Below, piece after piece: positions 25,740-39,595 of a DNA stretch of 64,000 nucleotides; the stretch's first letter is position 1; every line of letters starts with the position of its first letter. The notes under the pieces were generated by a model. It saw only the letters and a list, made by a program, of their open reading frames with translations. It searched no databases and had not been told where the DNA came from. The stretch comes from Vitellaria paradoxa (lineage: Eukaryota; Streptophyta; Magnoliopsida; Ericales; Sapotaceae). The position numbers were made by a program, and so were the translations under genes. Location: contig CM034244.1 of the NCBI GenBank assembly GCA_019916065.1, positions 29,752,471 to 29,816,470 on the forward strand. Reading direction: 5' to 3'.

Positions 25740-27190
25740 TCGGTGTTGCCATCATTTCTATTATGGAACCATTTTTTAGAATCAACTTTGTTCCTTTGCT
25801 CACCTTATGTTAGTCTCATTAGATTCCTGTACACCTTTTATTGCTTCCAGCTATGCACCTGCACCACTTTGGGATTCCTTTGGTATAATCATGTGCCTAT
25901 TTCACATGCACTTATGCAATTTTTGCTTCCCTTGTTTACATCCTCTTTATGTAGTACTAGACTTGTGTTAGACAACAAATCCTCCTGTCTTTACACTTCC
26001 CTTAAGCTTATATAATCTGCTAATCTTATTTTTTTTGTAGCAATTTTGTGCCCCCTTGCACATAGTCATGACTCCTCTTATAGCTGAGATACTACATTAT
26101 TTTTGAATCTAACATGCCTAGTGAGATTAGATTCTTCTTTAATCCAGGTACGTGTCATATTGCAAACAACTTCAAGATTCCCCTATTTGCCAAGCTGAAT
26201 TAGACTACTCTCTTTCTAACAACTATACTAGCCGTGTTGTTAGCCATCCAAGCGAGCCCACCATCGCATGGCTCCTAGCTAGAGAATTTTCCCCATACAC
26301 CACACATATGACAAGAGCACCCTATATCCAATATCCAATCTAATGTTCATACTTTTGGTAATTCTAGTATTGCCTGTAAAGCTACAACCTCCTCAGAGTC
26401 TAAGCACCCCATCGTTAGTTTGTCTTATTTTCTTTTTTCTTTCCATGCTTTATACTTTAGGCAATTAAGCTTGATATGTCTTTTTTGATCACAGAAAAAA
26501 ATAAATGAATAAATAATCTTGTGACTTCTTGACATGGACCTGGACTTGCCTTTACTATCATCACCCTTTGCCTAGCTTCTACGTTTGCTCCCTTCTATAA
26601 CCAGAGCTCTTATTGCTATCGTTCATGCCTATTTCTTTCCTTCTTGTCTTTTGATTGAACAATGTGTCCTTGACTATCCCCATGGGCAACTTCCCATTCG
26701 ATGCTAAGAAAGGCAACTAATGTCTCCCAACTCTCTAGCAATGAACTTAGGAGCAGTGATGCCTAGGTCTCAATGTCAAATTTTAAGTCAACATTAACTA
26801 GTTGATTCACCAAATTTTGGAATTCACTGGTATGCACGGCCACTAAAATTCCACTTTTAAACTTTATCCTTACAAGTCTTCTCATTAATATTGCTTTGTT
26901 TCAAGGTATTTTTGACTGGTACATCTCCTCTAATTTCGTGTAAAGCGAGTAAGCATTGATCTTCTGGGCTACAAAGTGAAACACCTCGTTCCTAATCCAT
27001 TGTTGAATCTGCCCTAATGTTTTCCCACTTAGTTTTTTCTAGTCTTTTTCCTTTAATTCAGTAGGTTTCACACTTTTATTTTCCAAAGGTGTATAGATCT
27101 TCACAAAAAAGAATATCTTCTGTTTGGGATTTCTAAAGGGCATAACTAGTTACTGACAAAATTTTATCATGGCACTTGCTATAGAACTTT
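25740..27190 (-). pseudogene. Copia gag and protease remnant
   Basis: Reading the minus strand from about 27180 downward gives gag of the UBN2 type, including KSVKPTELKEKD, GKTLGQIQQWIRNEVFHF, LYTKLEEMYQSK, AILMRRLVRIKFKSG and EFQNLVNQLVNVDLKFD. Gag runs to about 26450 with several stops. A protease-like stretch with 'WILDIGCSCHM' follows at about 26270-26330, where the usual DTG or DSG triad reads DIG. Downstream to 25740 only weak traces remain. Integrase, RT and RNase H are absent. The protein is not functional. Confidence 0.82.
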
Positions 27191-27348
27191 CTGTCATTTC
27201 ACATTATGTGTCAGAAAAATAAAATAAAGTTCACAAAATAGACCTTGCAAATGGATCTAGAATGTTAAAAAAACTTTGGTAGGACTTAATTGAAAATTTT
27301 GATTTTTATGGGCCAAACTGTAATTTCTTATAACCCTAGGGAAAAATG

Positions 27349-28615
27349 TATTGAGATGTATGCCCTGAAGTCATTTATTAGATGATGCGCTGATTTATTT
27401 TAATAAAGAATCTTTATTTAGTTTATTTAAGGTTTCTTTATTTTGTATGGGTGCATGTATTTCATGTGAAAAATGTAATCCTTGATTAATTAAGGAACTT
27501 GATTCATGTGTATAAAAGTATTTCATACTCACGAGATATGAATCTAAGTACAAATCAATCTAGATTTGTTTACACTCATGATGAGATTGGGATCTCAATT
27601 GAAGGATTGTAACATTTTAAATTTTATTTGATAGAATGATTTATCTCAATTATTAGAATAATGAACTCTGAATCTAAACTATTAGTGTGGAAGACACTGA
27701 ACTAGACAATAACAAGAAATACATCTAAGCTATGCTATCCACATTGATGTAATTCTTGCATTCGCTCTAAGTAGTTGCTCTAAATCCTGAGATAATGATA
27801 GACGCTATTTTATATAATGATGATTTTAATTCATCGAGAGTGAGGCTAGTTACCATTAAGCCAACATCTCAATATTTTGGGAATCTATTCTAGAGAATAT
27901 ACACTATTAGGAAGGAATCAATAATCTCATTTGAGATAGAGATATTATCAATATTAAGAATATTAACTAATTATTAAATACGAATCCCGTCGTCTTAATA
28001 ATATGTTATTGAGATGGTGACCAACACAAGATGATTAAAATAATAGTTCTTAGAGTATAGGGGAAAGTATCAATTAGAATTGGATTGTTTCTTAATTCTG
28101 ATTGTCTTAATATCTGGTGGAGGGGCTTAATTGCAGAATTAAAGAGTGAACAATGTGTTTTATGAGATTATTTCAGTGGACTGGGGTTGGAGTTCAGTTA
28201 TACCTTTTTAGTAGAGTAAAGTATAATTATTAAAGGATGTATTTGTAATTATGAGATAATTAGAGGTAATTTCCTAACTAGCTAACATAAGTTTATTTAC
28301 ACCTAGGTCCCCATTCTTACTTGTATAAAAAGATAGTCTTTTGAGTTGCCCACACAATCCTAGACATCAGAAAAGTTCTGAAAAGATCTTAACAGGAAAA
28401 ACAGTTAAAGACTTGGGAGTCTTAACTATCAGGAAAGAAATTTTTTTAAGAAAGTAAGATCAAATAAAAAAACAACAAAAGATCAACTTTATTTATTGAT
28501 TTGAATTCATTTTTGTATTTCGAATACAATAGTATAAGAGTTTATGTTATTTTATGCATAATGGATCCCGAAAAAAAAATTAAAAATCTATTCTGCTGCG
28601 TTTCCAATTCCAACA
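27349..28615. mobile_element. Solo LTR of a copia-type retrotransposon
   Basis: This 1267-bp unit runs from TATTGAGATGTATGCCC to TTCCAATTCCAACA and is flanked by the perfect 5-bp duplication AAATG (27344-27348 and 28616-28620). The length, the T(G/A)..CA ends and the lack of internal coding fit a solo LTR left by unequal recombination. Orientation on the plus strand is suggested by a TATA-like 'gtataaaaagatag' at about 28322 but is not certain. It lies in the 5' leader of the copia element above, so it inserted later. Confidence 0.85.
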
Positions 28616-28983
28616 AAATGTATTTGCACAAAATTTTTGGGCAAACTGCAATTTCCAAAACTTTTAGGGCAAAATAAAACTATTCAAAAATTTGGAGGGT
28701 TAAATGTAATTTGTGAAGCTTTACTAATGTCATCATAACATCAGTAATGACATTATCATCTTCAACATTTGCTTAGTAGTGAGCAATTTGATGTTGTGCA
28801 TTCGTCTAACATAGTAAACTTCTAAAGACTCTTACAGGCACATTCAAGTTCTGTTTTGACGTGGTTGGTATCGTTGTGTTTGTATTGATGAGCTTTTCAC
28901 TTCAACGCACTCAAAGAAATTTTGTGGGCAAAAAAATCACTTATTTTTTCTCCAACGATTTCGAATTTGACTCTGATGCCACT

Positions 28984-29128
28984 TGTTGGGAATTTTTATA
29001 TCCCTTTTAAAATAAAATGCAAACAAACACAAAATCAACACGATGATTTTTACGTGGTTTGTCCTAACTACCTACGTCGACAGAGATTTTTCACTTTTGT
29101 TATTAAATAAATACAATGGAGGATGATA
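28984..29128 (-). repeat. Truncated 5' LTR of deleted copia element, with adjoining PBS
   Basis: About 145 bp align with the start of the LTR at 23496. The complement of a TGGCATCAGAG primer-binding site lies at 28971-28981, just inside. The LTR stops abruptly near 29128, where integrase-derived DNA of another copia element begins. Confidence 0.75.
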
Positions 29129-29164
29129 AGCTAAACAGCCCTACTGTGAAGTTGCACCTAAACT

Positions 29165-32171
<3,007 letters not shown>

Positions 32172-32388
32172 AGCAGAATGAATAATTCTTTCCCAAACTG
32201 ATTGCTTCGTGCGTTTTTGGGTTGAGTCGCGGACTACGCTCTCTTTAAGATGTTTCGTGGCTCTACCTAGATTGTGTAAGTAGTTCAACACCATGCCATC
32301 CCTAAGATAAATTAGCCTAGAATCACACCTCTATTTCGGGTTTCCTAACATAGAATAAAGCCGTTAACAAAACACAATTTCATCCTCT

Positions 32389-32790
32389 TGTTGGAACTCA
32401 ACAAAAAGTTTTATTTTTTTATTTTTTTTATAGATAGAAGAGGAAGATGTTTTGCTATATGTCTAAAACAATTCTGAAGGTTTGTATTTATACAAAAAAA
32501 TGAGTGTGCAAAGGCTAATTTTTTTGGAAACAAGAATAAAAAATTGGCAAATATACACCCCCTGTGCGCAACTAAGATGTGATGTGCACCTGATTAATTG
32601 GCTTCCAGATTAGTTTTTATGAATTGCATTGGGCCTTGGCTCATTTCCCGAGTGCACAACACCTCCCCTTGGGTTTGGCCATATTCATAAGCCCATCAAA
32701 GTGCAAAGTCTTTTAAGATAGAAAAAGTTTTTGTGTCTTTCTAATGTGGGACAAAACTATTTGCTTTACAAATACACCTTAGTTCCAACA
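32389..32790 (-). repeat. 5' LTR of interrupted copia element
   Basis: This 402-bp LTR has a 10-base inverted terminal match (TGTTGGAACT and AGTTCCAACA). Read on the minus strand it shows a 'gtcccacattagaaag' segment near its start, a common feature of plant copia LTRs. The partner LTR is missing. Confidence 0.75.
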
Positions 32791-33554
32791 CCTTAGGGTT
32801 CCCAAATATGTTGCCAAGACTCAGCAAAGAGAGAAGCGAGTGACACTTAATGCCCCTGAGCCTTCTAGCCCCCATCGGGTGCCTGCTTCTATAGATATCC
32901 CCCTGTTATAATTCCTAATCTTACTGCCATCTTTGTAGGCCCTGCATCATCTCTTCCCATGCTTGCACTAGTTATCTCTTGTGCTTTTGACATTGCCCCT
33001 CTTAGCACCAAAGTATCAAACTCTGTTTTCATTCTTGTTGTGGGGAATACTTCACCAGCATTTGCTACATCTAGCGTATCAAATTCTATTCCTACTCCCA
33101 TTATTGTGGGTAATATCCCAGGCACATTTGAACTCATGGCTCCAACTCCTACTTCAGTTTATGTTCCAAAGCCAGTTTGAGGTAATTCTCTATTTGTTGC
33201 TATTAATTTCTAAACTAAAGAGGTATCCAGCAATCGATCATTCCCTTTAAGCCGTATTGGGTCATCTCAGTCGACAAGGTATACATCTATTGATTATGAG
33301 TTTGGTAGAGGGACTTATGACCCATTTTTTGGCAGTAGGATGCACGATAGAAAAGGTAGAGCTAGAAACTTGTATATGAGTAAGCACTAATTATAAGACA
33401 CATAAATAACGTAAAACTTATAAACTATTATAAAATTTTTGTTGACAAAAGAAAGCCAAAAGTCAATATACATAGGGTTATAGCAAATAATAAAAACCTA
33501 CAAAAAAGTTCTAATTAAATCCCTTTACAAAAAATCAGACCGATTGTAGTCATT
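32791..33554. other. Spacer with unassigned open frames
   Basis: The plus-strand frame at 32959-33180 encodes a Ser/Thr/Pro/Val-rich peptide (SNSIPTPIIVGNIPGTFEL). A further frame at about 33230-33390 reads LSRIGSSQSTRYTSIDYEFG and then MHDRKGRARNLYMSKH before a stop. The composition looks more coding-like than the surroundings, but I cannot assign a family, and the frame is broken between the two. It could be a decayed element protein. Confidence 0.3.
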
Positions 33555-33635
33555 TCTAATTAGCCTCGACGAGTTCTCATATTTAGAAAGCATTGCATGA
33601 TAACTTCATTATCAATGCAATTGAAAATGTCTTTC

Positions 33636-33670
<35 letters not shown>

Positions 33671-35340
33671 GTTGTTAGTCACCCATTGATCATCCATTTA
33701 ATTGCGCAATCGATTCTTTACAATCTTTATAGCTGAGAAAGCTCTCATCACTGTGGCAGTTGCAACTAGTAAGATCAATGCCTATGTCATAAGTAAGTAG
33801 ACCAATTGATATATCACATTTCTTTTTGCCTCAACCATTCTTTTAGCAAGATCCCCAATCCCAAACAGATTTGAAAACTCAATACTAGAACGCACATGTA
33901 TGATATAACTATCCAACTGATCAAAAGTATCATAAGCTCTAGTAGAGAAAATTCTTTCGGATAAAACTGGGCAAAATAAATCAACTTTTCTTTGTTAAAA
34001 GCTAAGAAGGAATCAAAATGACTTAAACATGCCACACAAAGAAGCAACTCAGTGTTTAACTAAATAAAATGGATATTTAGCTCTTGAAGTTACATATCTA
34101 AGATAATATAAAACAACTCAACTTGAAAATGTTACAAATTTGTCTTTTCTTAAGTACATTTTGATCTCCCCTGAGCTTTAAAGATCACCTTCATATCCAA
34201 AACAACTATCTCATGTTTTTCACAAAAAGACTAGACATCATTAGGAAAAGAACTGCAACCGGTTTCCCTCATCATTTGAAGTCGTTTCTTAGATACTTGA
34301 ACTAATTTCATGGCATTCACAATATCTTGATATTTTCTCTATAATGCTTGCGATTAAGATTGAATACAAACTCAAAAGATTGTAGCAAATCTAAAAGAAT
34401 ATTCGCTTCCCCTCTTTGTTCTGCATTTATAGCATCTTTCAAAACTACATAAAAAACATCAATCACTGATGAGAACATATCAATCAAGCTAAGTAGAGAA
34501 TTATAATATAAACTCCAACGTGTATCATAAGCACATTTAAGATTAGTTTCCTGATTTAGGCTTTACCCATTTCGAAGTTCCCTGTTATTAAGAAATTTAA
34601 GAACTTGAGTCACTTATTTCTCCCTAAGAGTATCTCATCGTGTACATGAGGCTTCCACAATATTTACAATATTAGCAACCAAGTTGAAGAGGGTAACAAT
34701 TTAGATATGATTTTTCACCACAGCCATAAGAGCTAATTGTAATTGATAAGAAAAACAATGGACATAATATGCATATGCATTCTCCTTCATTGTAAACGCT
34801 TTAAAACCATTAAATACACCTCGCATATTACTAGCCCCATCATAACATTGTCCACGCAATCTTTACAAGCTCAACCCATATCTAGCAAATAAATTTTCTA
34901 TAGCTGTCTTAAGTGAAAGAGCATTGGTATTAGTAAAATGTTCAAAACTTAAAAGGTGTTCAACTATATATCCCTTCTTATCCACAAATTGCAACACAAT
35001 AGTCATTTGCTCATTTGTTGATGCATCATGTGGTTCGTTAATAAGAATAGAAAAAAATGCATCACCAAGATGAGTAGTAATAGCATTGCATGTTTCAATA
35101 GCAGGTGCCTTTACAATGTCTTTTTGATTTTCAAGTGCTGTTAACTTGAGATTCTGAAGAGCATTTTTCAACACAATAACTTTAATATCCTCATTGTGAT
35201 CAGCAAGAAACATAAGAAGCTTAAGGAAGTTTCCTTGATTACTTGAATTCTTAGATTCATTGTGACCACGAAATGCAAGCCCTTGCCTAAGAAGAAATCA
35301 AATACAATCAATGGATGCATTCAATCGGGTTCTGTACTCA
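33555..35340 (-). pseudogene. hAT-family transposase-like (ZMYM1/TTF-type) pseudogene, 5' truncated
   Basis: Read on the minus strand it starts abruptly with EYRTRLNASIDCI at 35340 and continues LLRQGLAFRGHNES. Next comes an open block (34863-35213) with FLADHNEDIKVIVLKNALQN and ETCNAITTHLGDAFFSILIN, a DUF4371-like region typical of the plant TTF-type/ZMYM1-like hAT proteins. It goes on with GQCYDGASNMRGVFNGFK, YYVHCFSYQLQLALMAV and YDTRWSLYYNSLLS, and ends with the hAT dimerisation region (KKDIFNCIDNEVIMQCF, NMRTRRG then stop near 33560). Several stops and frameshifts are present, and an (AT)n run of about 27 bp (33640-33666) has grown inside it. The N-terminal zinc finger is missing because a CACTA terminus lies at 35341. 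It is not functional. Confidence 0.88.
33640..33666. repeat. (AT)n microsatellite in the transposase pseudogene
   Basis: About 13 AT units break the frame of the hAT transposase remnant close to its C-terminal dimerisation region. Confidence 0.9.
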
Positions 35341-35600
35341 CACTGCTAGAAAACAGCCCCTTGGCCATGGAGGTTTTTGGCTACGGCCCATTACCATAGC
35401 TAAATCATATCATTGGCCACTGCCCATGTAGCTAGATACAGAGCTAAATATTTAGCTTTACCCATTACTATTTAAGCAGTAGCAAAAAATTATATGGCTG
35501 CCCCATTTGGCTATTGCTCTAATTTTGTGGTGGCCAATACACTTTTGGCTTCTATGTTTTGGCTACTGCCTTAATTGGCATAAGCTAAAAACCTTAAAAA
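35341..35600 (+). mobile_element. Terminus of a CACTA (En/Spm) element
   Basis: The terminus CACTGCTAGAAAACAGCCCC resembles plant CACTA ends (CACTACTAGAAAA). It is followed by many subterminal TTGGCTACGGCCC-like words in both orientations (35360-35580), as in En/Spm-type elements. It directly follows broken transposase codons, so the element inserted there. The opposite terminus (ending TTTTCTAGCAGTG) was not found downstream in this window, so the right boundary is unknown. Confidence 0.7.
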
Positions 35601-37243
35601 AAAAAGTTTCCCTCGCTTAGTTCCCTCATCTGCTAATAATCCTTCCCTTGCTGGTCTCCAAGTTCTTGTCTTTTCTTCTGTCTTCTCTAGAACCTCTCTC
35701 TACCTCCTTCTCTTTATTCGGCATCTCTCTTTCCCTCCCATCTTCTTTCTTCTCCAATGAGTCGCCGGCACCTGGAGCCACCCTCGCATAGAGCTGTACC
35801 CTCTCTTAGATCCCCCGTCGTCTGCTGCTAGTTGAGACTCACCTTCGACGTGGAGGGTTTATGAGGAGGGCAAACTACAACTCTAATTAGTTCTTCTTTA
35901 TTTAGGTAATTTCATTCTCTGTTGGTCCAATCATCTAGGGTTTATTCATTTATTTTAATTTTTTTTATGTTTCTTCGCTTACTGCTTTTACTTGAGATTT
36001 TATGGGTTTATTATTTCAAAGTGATAGACATGAGTATTCGATATCATTCTTGTTAGTTGTTTTCCTATATATATATATATATATATTTGGTTGTATAGCA
36101 TCACATGTGGATTCCTCTGTCCCCTAATCGAACTCTTCTTTTTGTTCTTCATTTTTTTTCCTTAATATCTTCTTTTGATTGGATTTGTTTGGTTTTTGTA
36201 TGAAGAACTATTGCCAAGAACTATCAGTTAAACTTAAATTAATTGTTTTCAATTTGTGCGTGGCTGTTTCTTTAACTTTTCTTCTTTGTGAGATTGAGAA
36301 AACTCCAGTTTTTTCCTTAGTTTCTTCTACATTTGTTTTTTGTATATATGAAGAAATATGCCAAGAAACATACTCACTCAAAGCAAAGAATAAAGTAAGA
36401 TCAAAAGGTTCAAATTTAGTTAAGTTATTTTTCCTAATTTGCATTCAACTGCTGAAATTTTGTTGCTTGGTTGGCAATAAATGATTACAAATTTCCTTTA
36501 ATTGCAGTTACTTTCTTTTGACCTTTTACTAGGGAATTCATAATTTCATAAGAGGCAAATTTCTAGTTTCGTTTCCTAGTTGAAAAAGGACATACCTAAT
36601 AGAGGAATTTGACTTCAAGTGTTGGCCTTTTATTAAGGAATTCATAATTCCTTAACATGCAGAATTTCTAGTTCCATTTCCTACATAAAAAAAGAAAACA
36701 AATACCAAGGAAAGAAATCCCTTTAACTTAGGAATTCTTGTTCCCAACTTCAAAGTGAATCAAATATAGAGTTAATCTTTGGTGGGGCTGCAGGTAAAAC
36801 CTATGGACCAAAATAGGTAAGACTATCTCTTCATAGTTTCCATCCATAACTGTGCCTATGGTTATGTGTGGGTTGGGTTTGTCATGCTGGTCACTACTTC
36901 CTAATCCTTTTTGACATGTACTTGTCTATCATTTGATATGTAGTTGTTATCATTTGAAAGCATATTCAATTAACTAACCAATTTGCTTGAAATATTGCAA
37001 TCAGGACATAATTTGAGCCATATATTACATAAGAACCTCCAGCAAGTCTTTGATTTTAAGAATATTCACAAAGGAAATAAAGCTTGTAAATGAGTTCTAG
37101 GAGTTTTAATTTTTGTTTTCATTTTGATGTTACGTTCAATTATTTTAAATATTTCCTTGTTGAATCCTTATGGAAAAAGGTACTTTATTTGAACTCTAGT
37201 TTCCTTTTTAAATTCTAAATTGCAATAATGTTTAGTGACCGAC
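35601..37243. other. Probable interior of the CACTA element or flanking DNA, no gene recognised
   Basis: Pyrimidine-rich, UTR-like DNA (35610-35900) includes a short more GC-rich part at 35755-35870. It is followed by AT-rich DNA with a 101-codon plus-strand frame (36179-36484) that is hydrophobic, Cys-rich and without recognisable motifs. A roughly 100-bp block with 'aggaattcataatt' occurs twice (about 36515-36600 and 36610-36700). Confidence 0.35.
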
Positions 37244-37664
37244 CCTGAAATGTGTTCGGGTTCTACCTCTCAAGTGCAAGAGGGTGGTCGTAGTCTTACT
37301 CGGTGAGAACCGAGGTCATCTCCACAGGGAGGGCTGTGTTAAAAGACACTAGACTTGTTCTCTTAATTAGTAGGTGAGCCTAAGCTAATCTAAACTAATT
37401 TTTGAATTACAAAGTGATTTGAATATGGCTGGGTTGAGAATGGTGGAGTGAAGCAAATTGTGATATTAAACTCGAATGCAAATATTAAAAATAAACTAAC
37501 TAAAATAATCTTGGCTTCGAACCAAATCCAGTAGTGGGTAGTGGTTTACTCAAACGCATTTGTAACTCAACCTGACAAACGCACATACATTGCTAGATTG
37601 CTAGATCGGAAGATATTTCATTAAAAACTAATTTATGGAATTCAAAGTAAGCGGAGGCTTTTGA

Positions 37665-38032
37665 AATTGGTTTCAGACTCACCGGGACATTGAATCGAAC
37701 ACCTAGTGTGCATGAGCATCAACTCATAACTAGACTTCAATTATAACACAGGTGAATCGGTTTCTTAAGAAAACCTCATGTTTTTGTTTTATGAAAACAA
37801 GGTTCGAATCATCGGGCCATTGAACCAACCACTTGGTTTGCACGAATGGCCAATCGTAACCAAGTTTTGGTTTTAACACGGGTGACTGATTTTGTAAGAA
37901 AACCTAATTTGGGTCTTGGAAAATCAGATTCTAACTCACCGGGACATTAAACCGAACACTTGGTGTGCACAAGTGAAAACTTGTAACCAAGTTACGATTG
38001 TGACACGGGTGAGTAGGTTTCAAGAGAACCCT
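37665..38032. repeat. Three tandem diverged copies of a 120-130 bp unit
   Basis: Each copy contains a 'caccgggacattgaaccgaa'-like start, a 'cttggtgtgcac'-like middle, 'gtaaccaagtt' and 'acacgggtgantnggttt', and then 'aagaaaacct' or 'agagaaccct'. Copies begin at about 37678, 37812 and 37938. They lie inside the solo-LTR-like unit. Confidence 0.8.
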
Positions 38033-38602
38033 AGCTTACTACGAAATTCCAATTAAAAGTCCAAAATATATTTTGTTAAATAAAACTCGTTTACATTTGA
38101 GTTCACCAACTACTTCACCACTTTCAATGGCTTGAAGCCAAGAGCAAACCCTAGCCTAACATTGCGAAAGCATTAACAAAGCCTTTCGAAAAGAAAATAA
38201 CCTTCATCAAGCACTCAAACACGAAAACGAAGGATATAGAAATAAGCTAAAGCAATTTCGAAAGCAAATCGAACACTAACAATGACTACGAAATACTACG
38301 AAGTGAAAATAAAGAACAAAGATAAAGAAAATAATAAACTTTTTAATTAAAACGAAGTAACGAATGAAACTTACCAGTTAATCTTAATGCGAAGATGAAA
38401 AAAATAAAACTTCCGTCAATCCAACACGAGATGAAAACATCTAACCCTAATCTAAACTAAACTAAGAGAAAGAGAAAAAGTGCGTAGGGTTTCGAACTCC
38501 TGTACATCAGAAATTTGCCCTTTTATATCATTACATAACTCAAGGGTAAAAGTGTAATTTCATAATTCAAAATTTAACTTAAAAGTGTGCTGGACAAGTC
38601 AT

Positions 38603-38775
38603 CATGGGCGCCCAAGGTACAAGTGTTTGATGAAGTCCTCAAAGAGTTAGCCAAAACACAGCAGTCAGAACTCCCTCTCTGTGGGCGCCCATCTGATGAA
38701 GAATGGGGCGCCCAAGGGTCCTCAGGGGCGCCCATGGGTGTAGGTGGGGCGCCCATGGGTCTAGGTGGAGCGCAC
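38603..38775. repeat. Cluster of GGGCGCCCA motifs
   Basis: The palindromic word GGGCGCCCA occurs five times (about 38606, 38683, 38706, 38727 and 38748), with a sixth degraded copy (GGAGCGCACA) at about 38766, in otherwise AT-rich DNA. The last copies form a short tandem of about 21 bp. It lies upstream of the minus-strand TATA-like box of the same unit, where LTR enhancer-like repeats would be expected. A regulatory role is inference only. Confidence 0.75.
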
Positions 38776-39384
38776 ATCTGCAACTACAGTGAACAGTTCT
38801 TCTTTGACAGCTTTCTGTCCCTGACTTTCGATACGATTTTGACATTGAAGATGACAGATTCAGGCTTCGGCTAAACCAGCAAAGTTGTAGGGCTTCGAGT
38901 TTTCTTTCCAACGCAAAAGAATGGAACCATTTCGAGTTGTGACGAAAAAGTTATGGCTGGAAAACTGAGAGGGTGTTGAGCTGGAACTTCAACCGCACAC
39001 CACTTCAACTATTTTGAACTTCAAACCACTTCCTTCTCCTTGGCACCCATGGTAGTCGATCTTATGCCTTGGGATGGCTCCTCCTCACATGCAACCTTGG
39101 TGTTGTTTGGGCCAAAAACACCATATTATATCACCTGAAATATACACATATCAAGAATGCATGGAAATGAGATAATCACACTAACACATCGCCAATAATA
39201 ACTGTAAATTAATAATTAGCATGCTCAATATATATATAATTGTACAATAATGCATGCTAATCATTTAGCTGCTCTGCATGTACAAATTTCTTACCCAAGG
39301 ACTTTATTTTATTTTTTTTTTTTAACTTCTAGATTTATAGAGCAAGGTGCAACTTAGAATGCATTGTGATGTTTGGTTGTTGAA

Positions 39385-39595
39385 GGGTTGTTCTTTGAAG
39401 GTGGAGAGGTTCTTTGTTCTTTTATCTTTACATGATTGGGTGCGACTATATATGCAGGGTTGTTCTTTGAGGGTGGAGAGGTTCTTTGTTCTTTTACCTT
39501 TACATGATTGGGGGCTACTATTTATGCATTTTGCATGTCTAGAGCTCTATCGTTCACATATTAGAGTGTGTGATTTACCTTTACATGATTGGAGG
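39385..39595 (+). repeat. 72-bp tandem repeat, two full copies and a partial third
   Basis: Copies start at 39385 and 39457 with GGGTTGTTCTTTGA, 'ggtggagaggttctttgtt' and 'tttacatgattggg'. The third, at about 39568, keeps only 'ttacctttacatgattgg'. The frame through the repeat is open for 97 codons (39347-39640), giving a repeated peptide GCSLKVERFFVLL-SLHDW. This is probably a by-product of the repeat rather than a gene. Confidence 0.75.

Larger units (their letters stand above)
23496..29128 (-). mobile_element. Internally deleted Ty1/copia element carrying two nested insertions
   Basis: The minus-strand copia element has its 3' LTR at 23496-25482 (interrupted by a hAT element) and a truncated 5' LTR at 28984 to about 29128. 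The LTR starts are alignable (TATTGAGAATTTTTATATCC and TGTTGGGAATTTTTATATCC). A PBS complement lies at 28971-28981, and a polypurine-tract complement follows 25482. The interior keeps gag and a protease remnant but no integrase, RT or RNase H, and its 5' leader was split by a solo LTR (27349-28615). Its right end abuts the integrase of the next element, so it probably inserted there and later lost part of its 5' LTR. Confidence 0.75.
37251..39133 (-). mobile_element. Solo-LTR-like unit, probably of a Ty3 (Athila/Tat-type) element
   Basis: This 1883-bp unit has TG..CA ends in plus reading (TGTGTTCGGG to TATTATATCA) and is flanked by a 7-bp direct repeat CCTGAAA (37244-37250 and 39134-39140). 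On the minus strand its 3' end reads 'ccctgtggagatgacctcgg', then 'tctcaccgagtaagactacg', then a 'cacttgagaggt' word; similar phrases end the LTRs of Athila/Tat-type Ty3 elements. A TATA-like 'gatataaaagggc' (minus strand, about 38517-38529) precedes a leader-like stretch with a GTAAGT donor. No gag or pol is present. A 7-bp rather than 5-bp flanking repeat is unusual for an LTR element and leaves doubt. Confidence 0.5.

Noticed and set aside
37665..38032. CRISPR-like spaced repeats
   Set aside because: Only three diverged copies of over 100 bp in a plant genome, with no short identical repeats or spacers.
38574..38911. Pro/Gly-rich proteins on both strands
   Set aside because: They result from translation of the GGGCGCCCA repeat cluster; no start, splice or family evidence.
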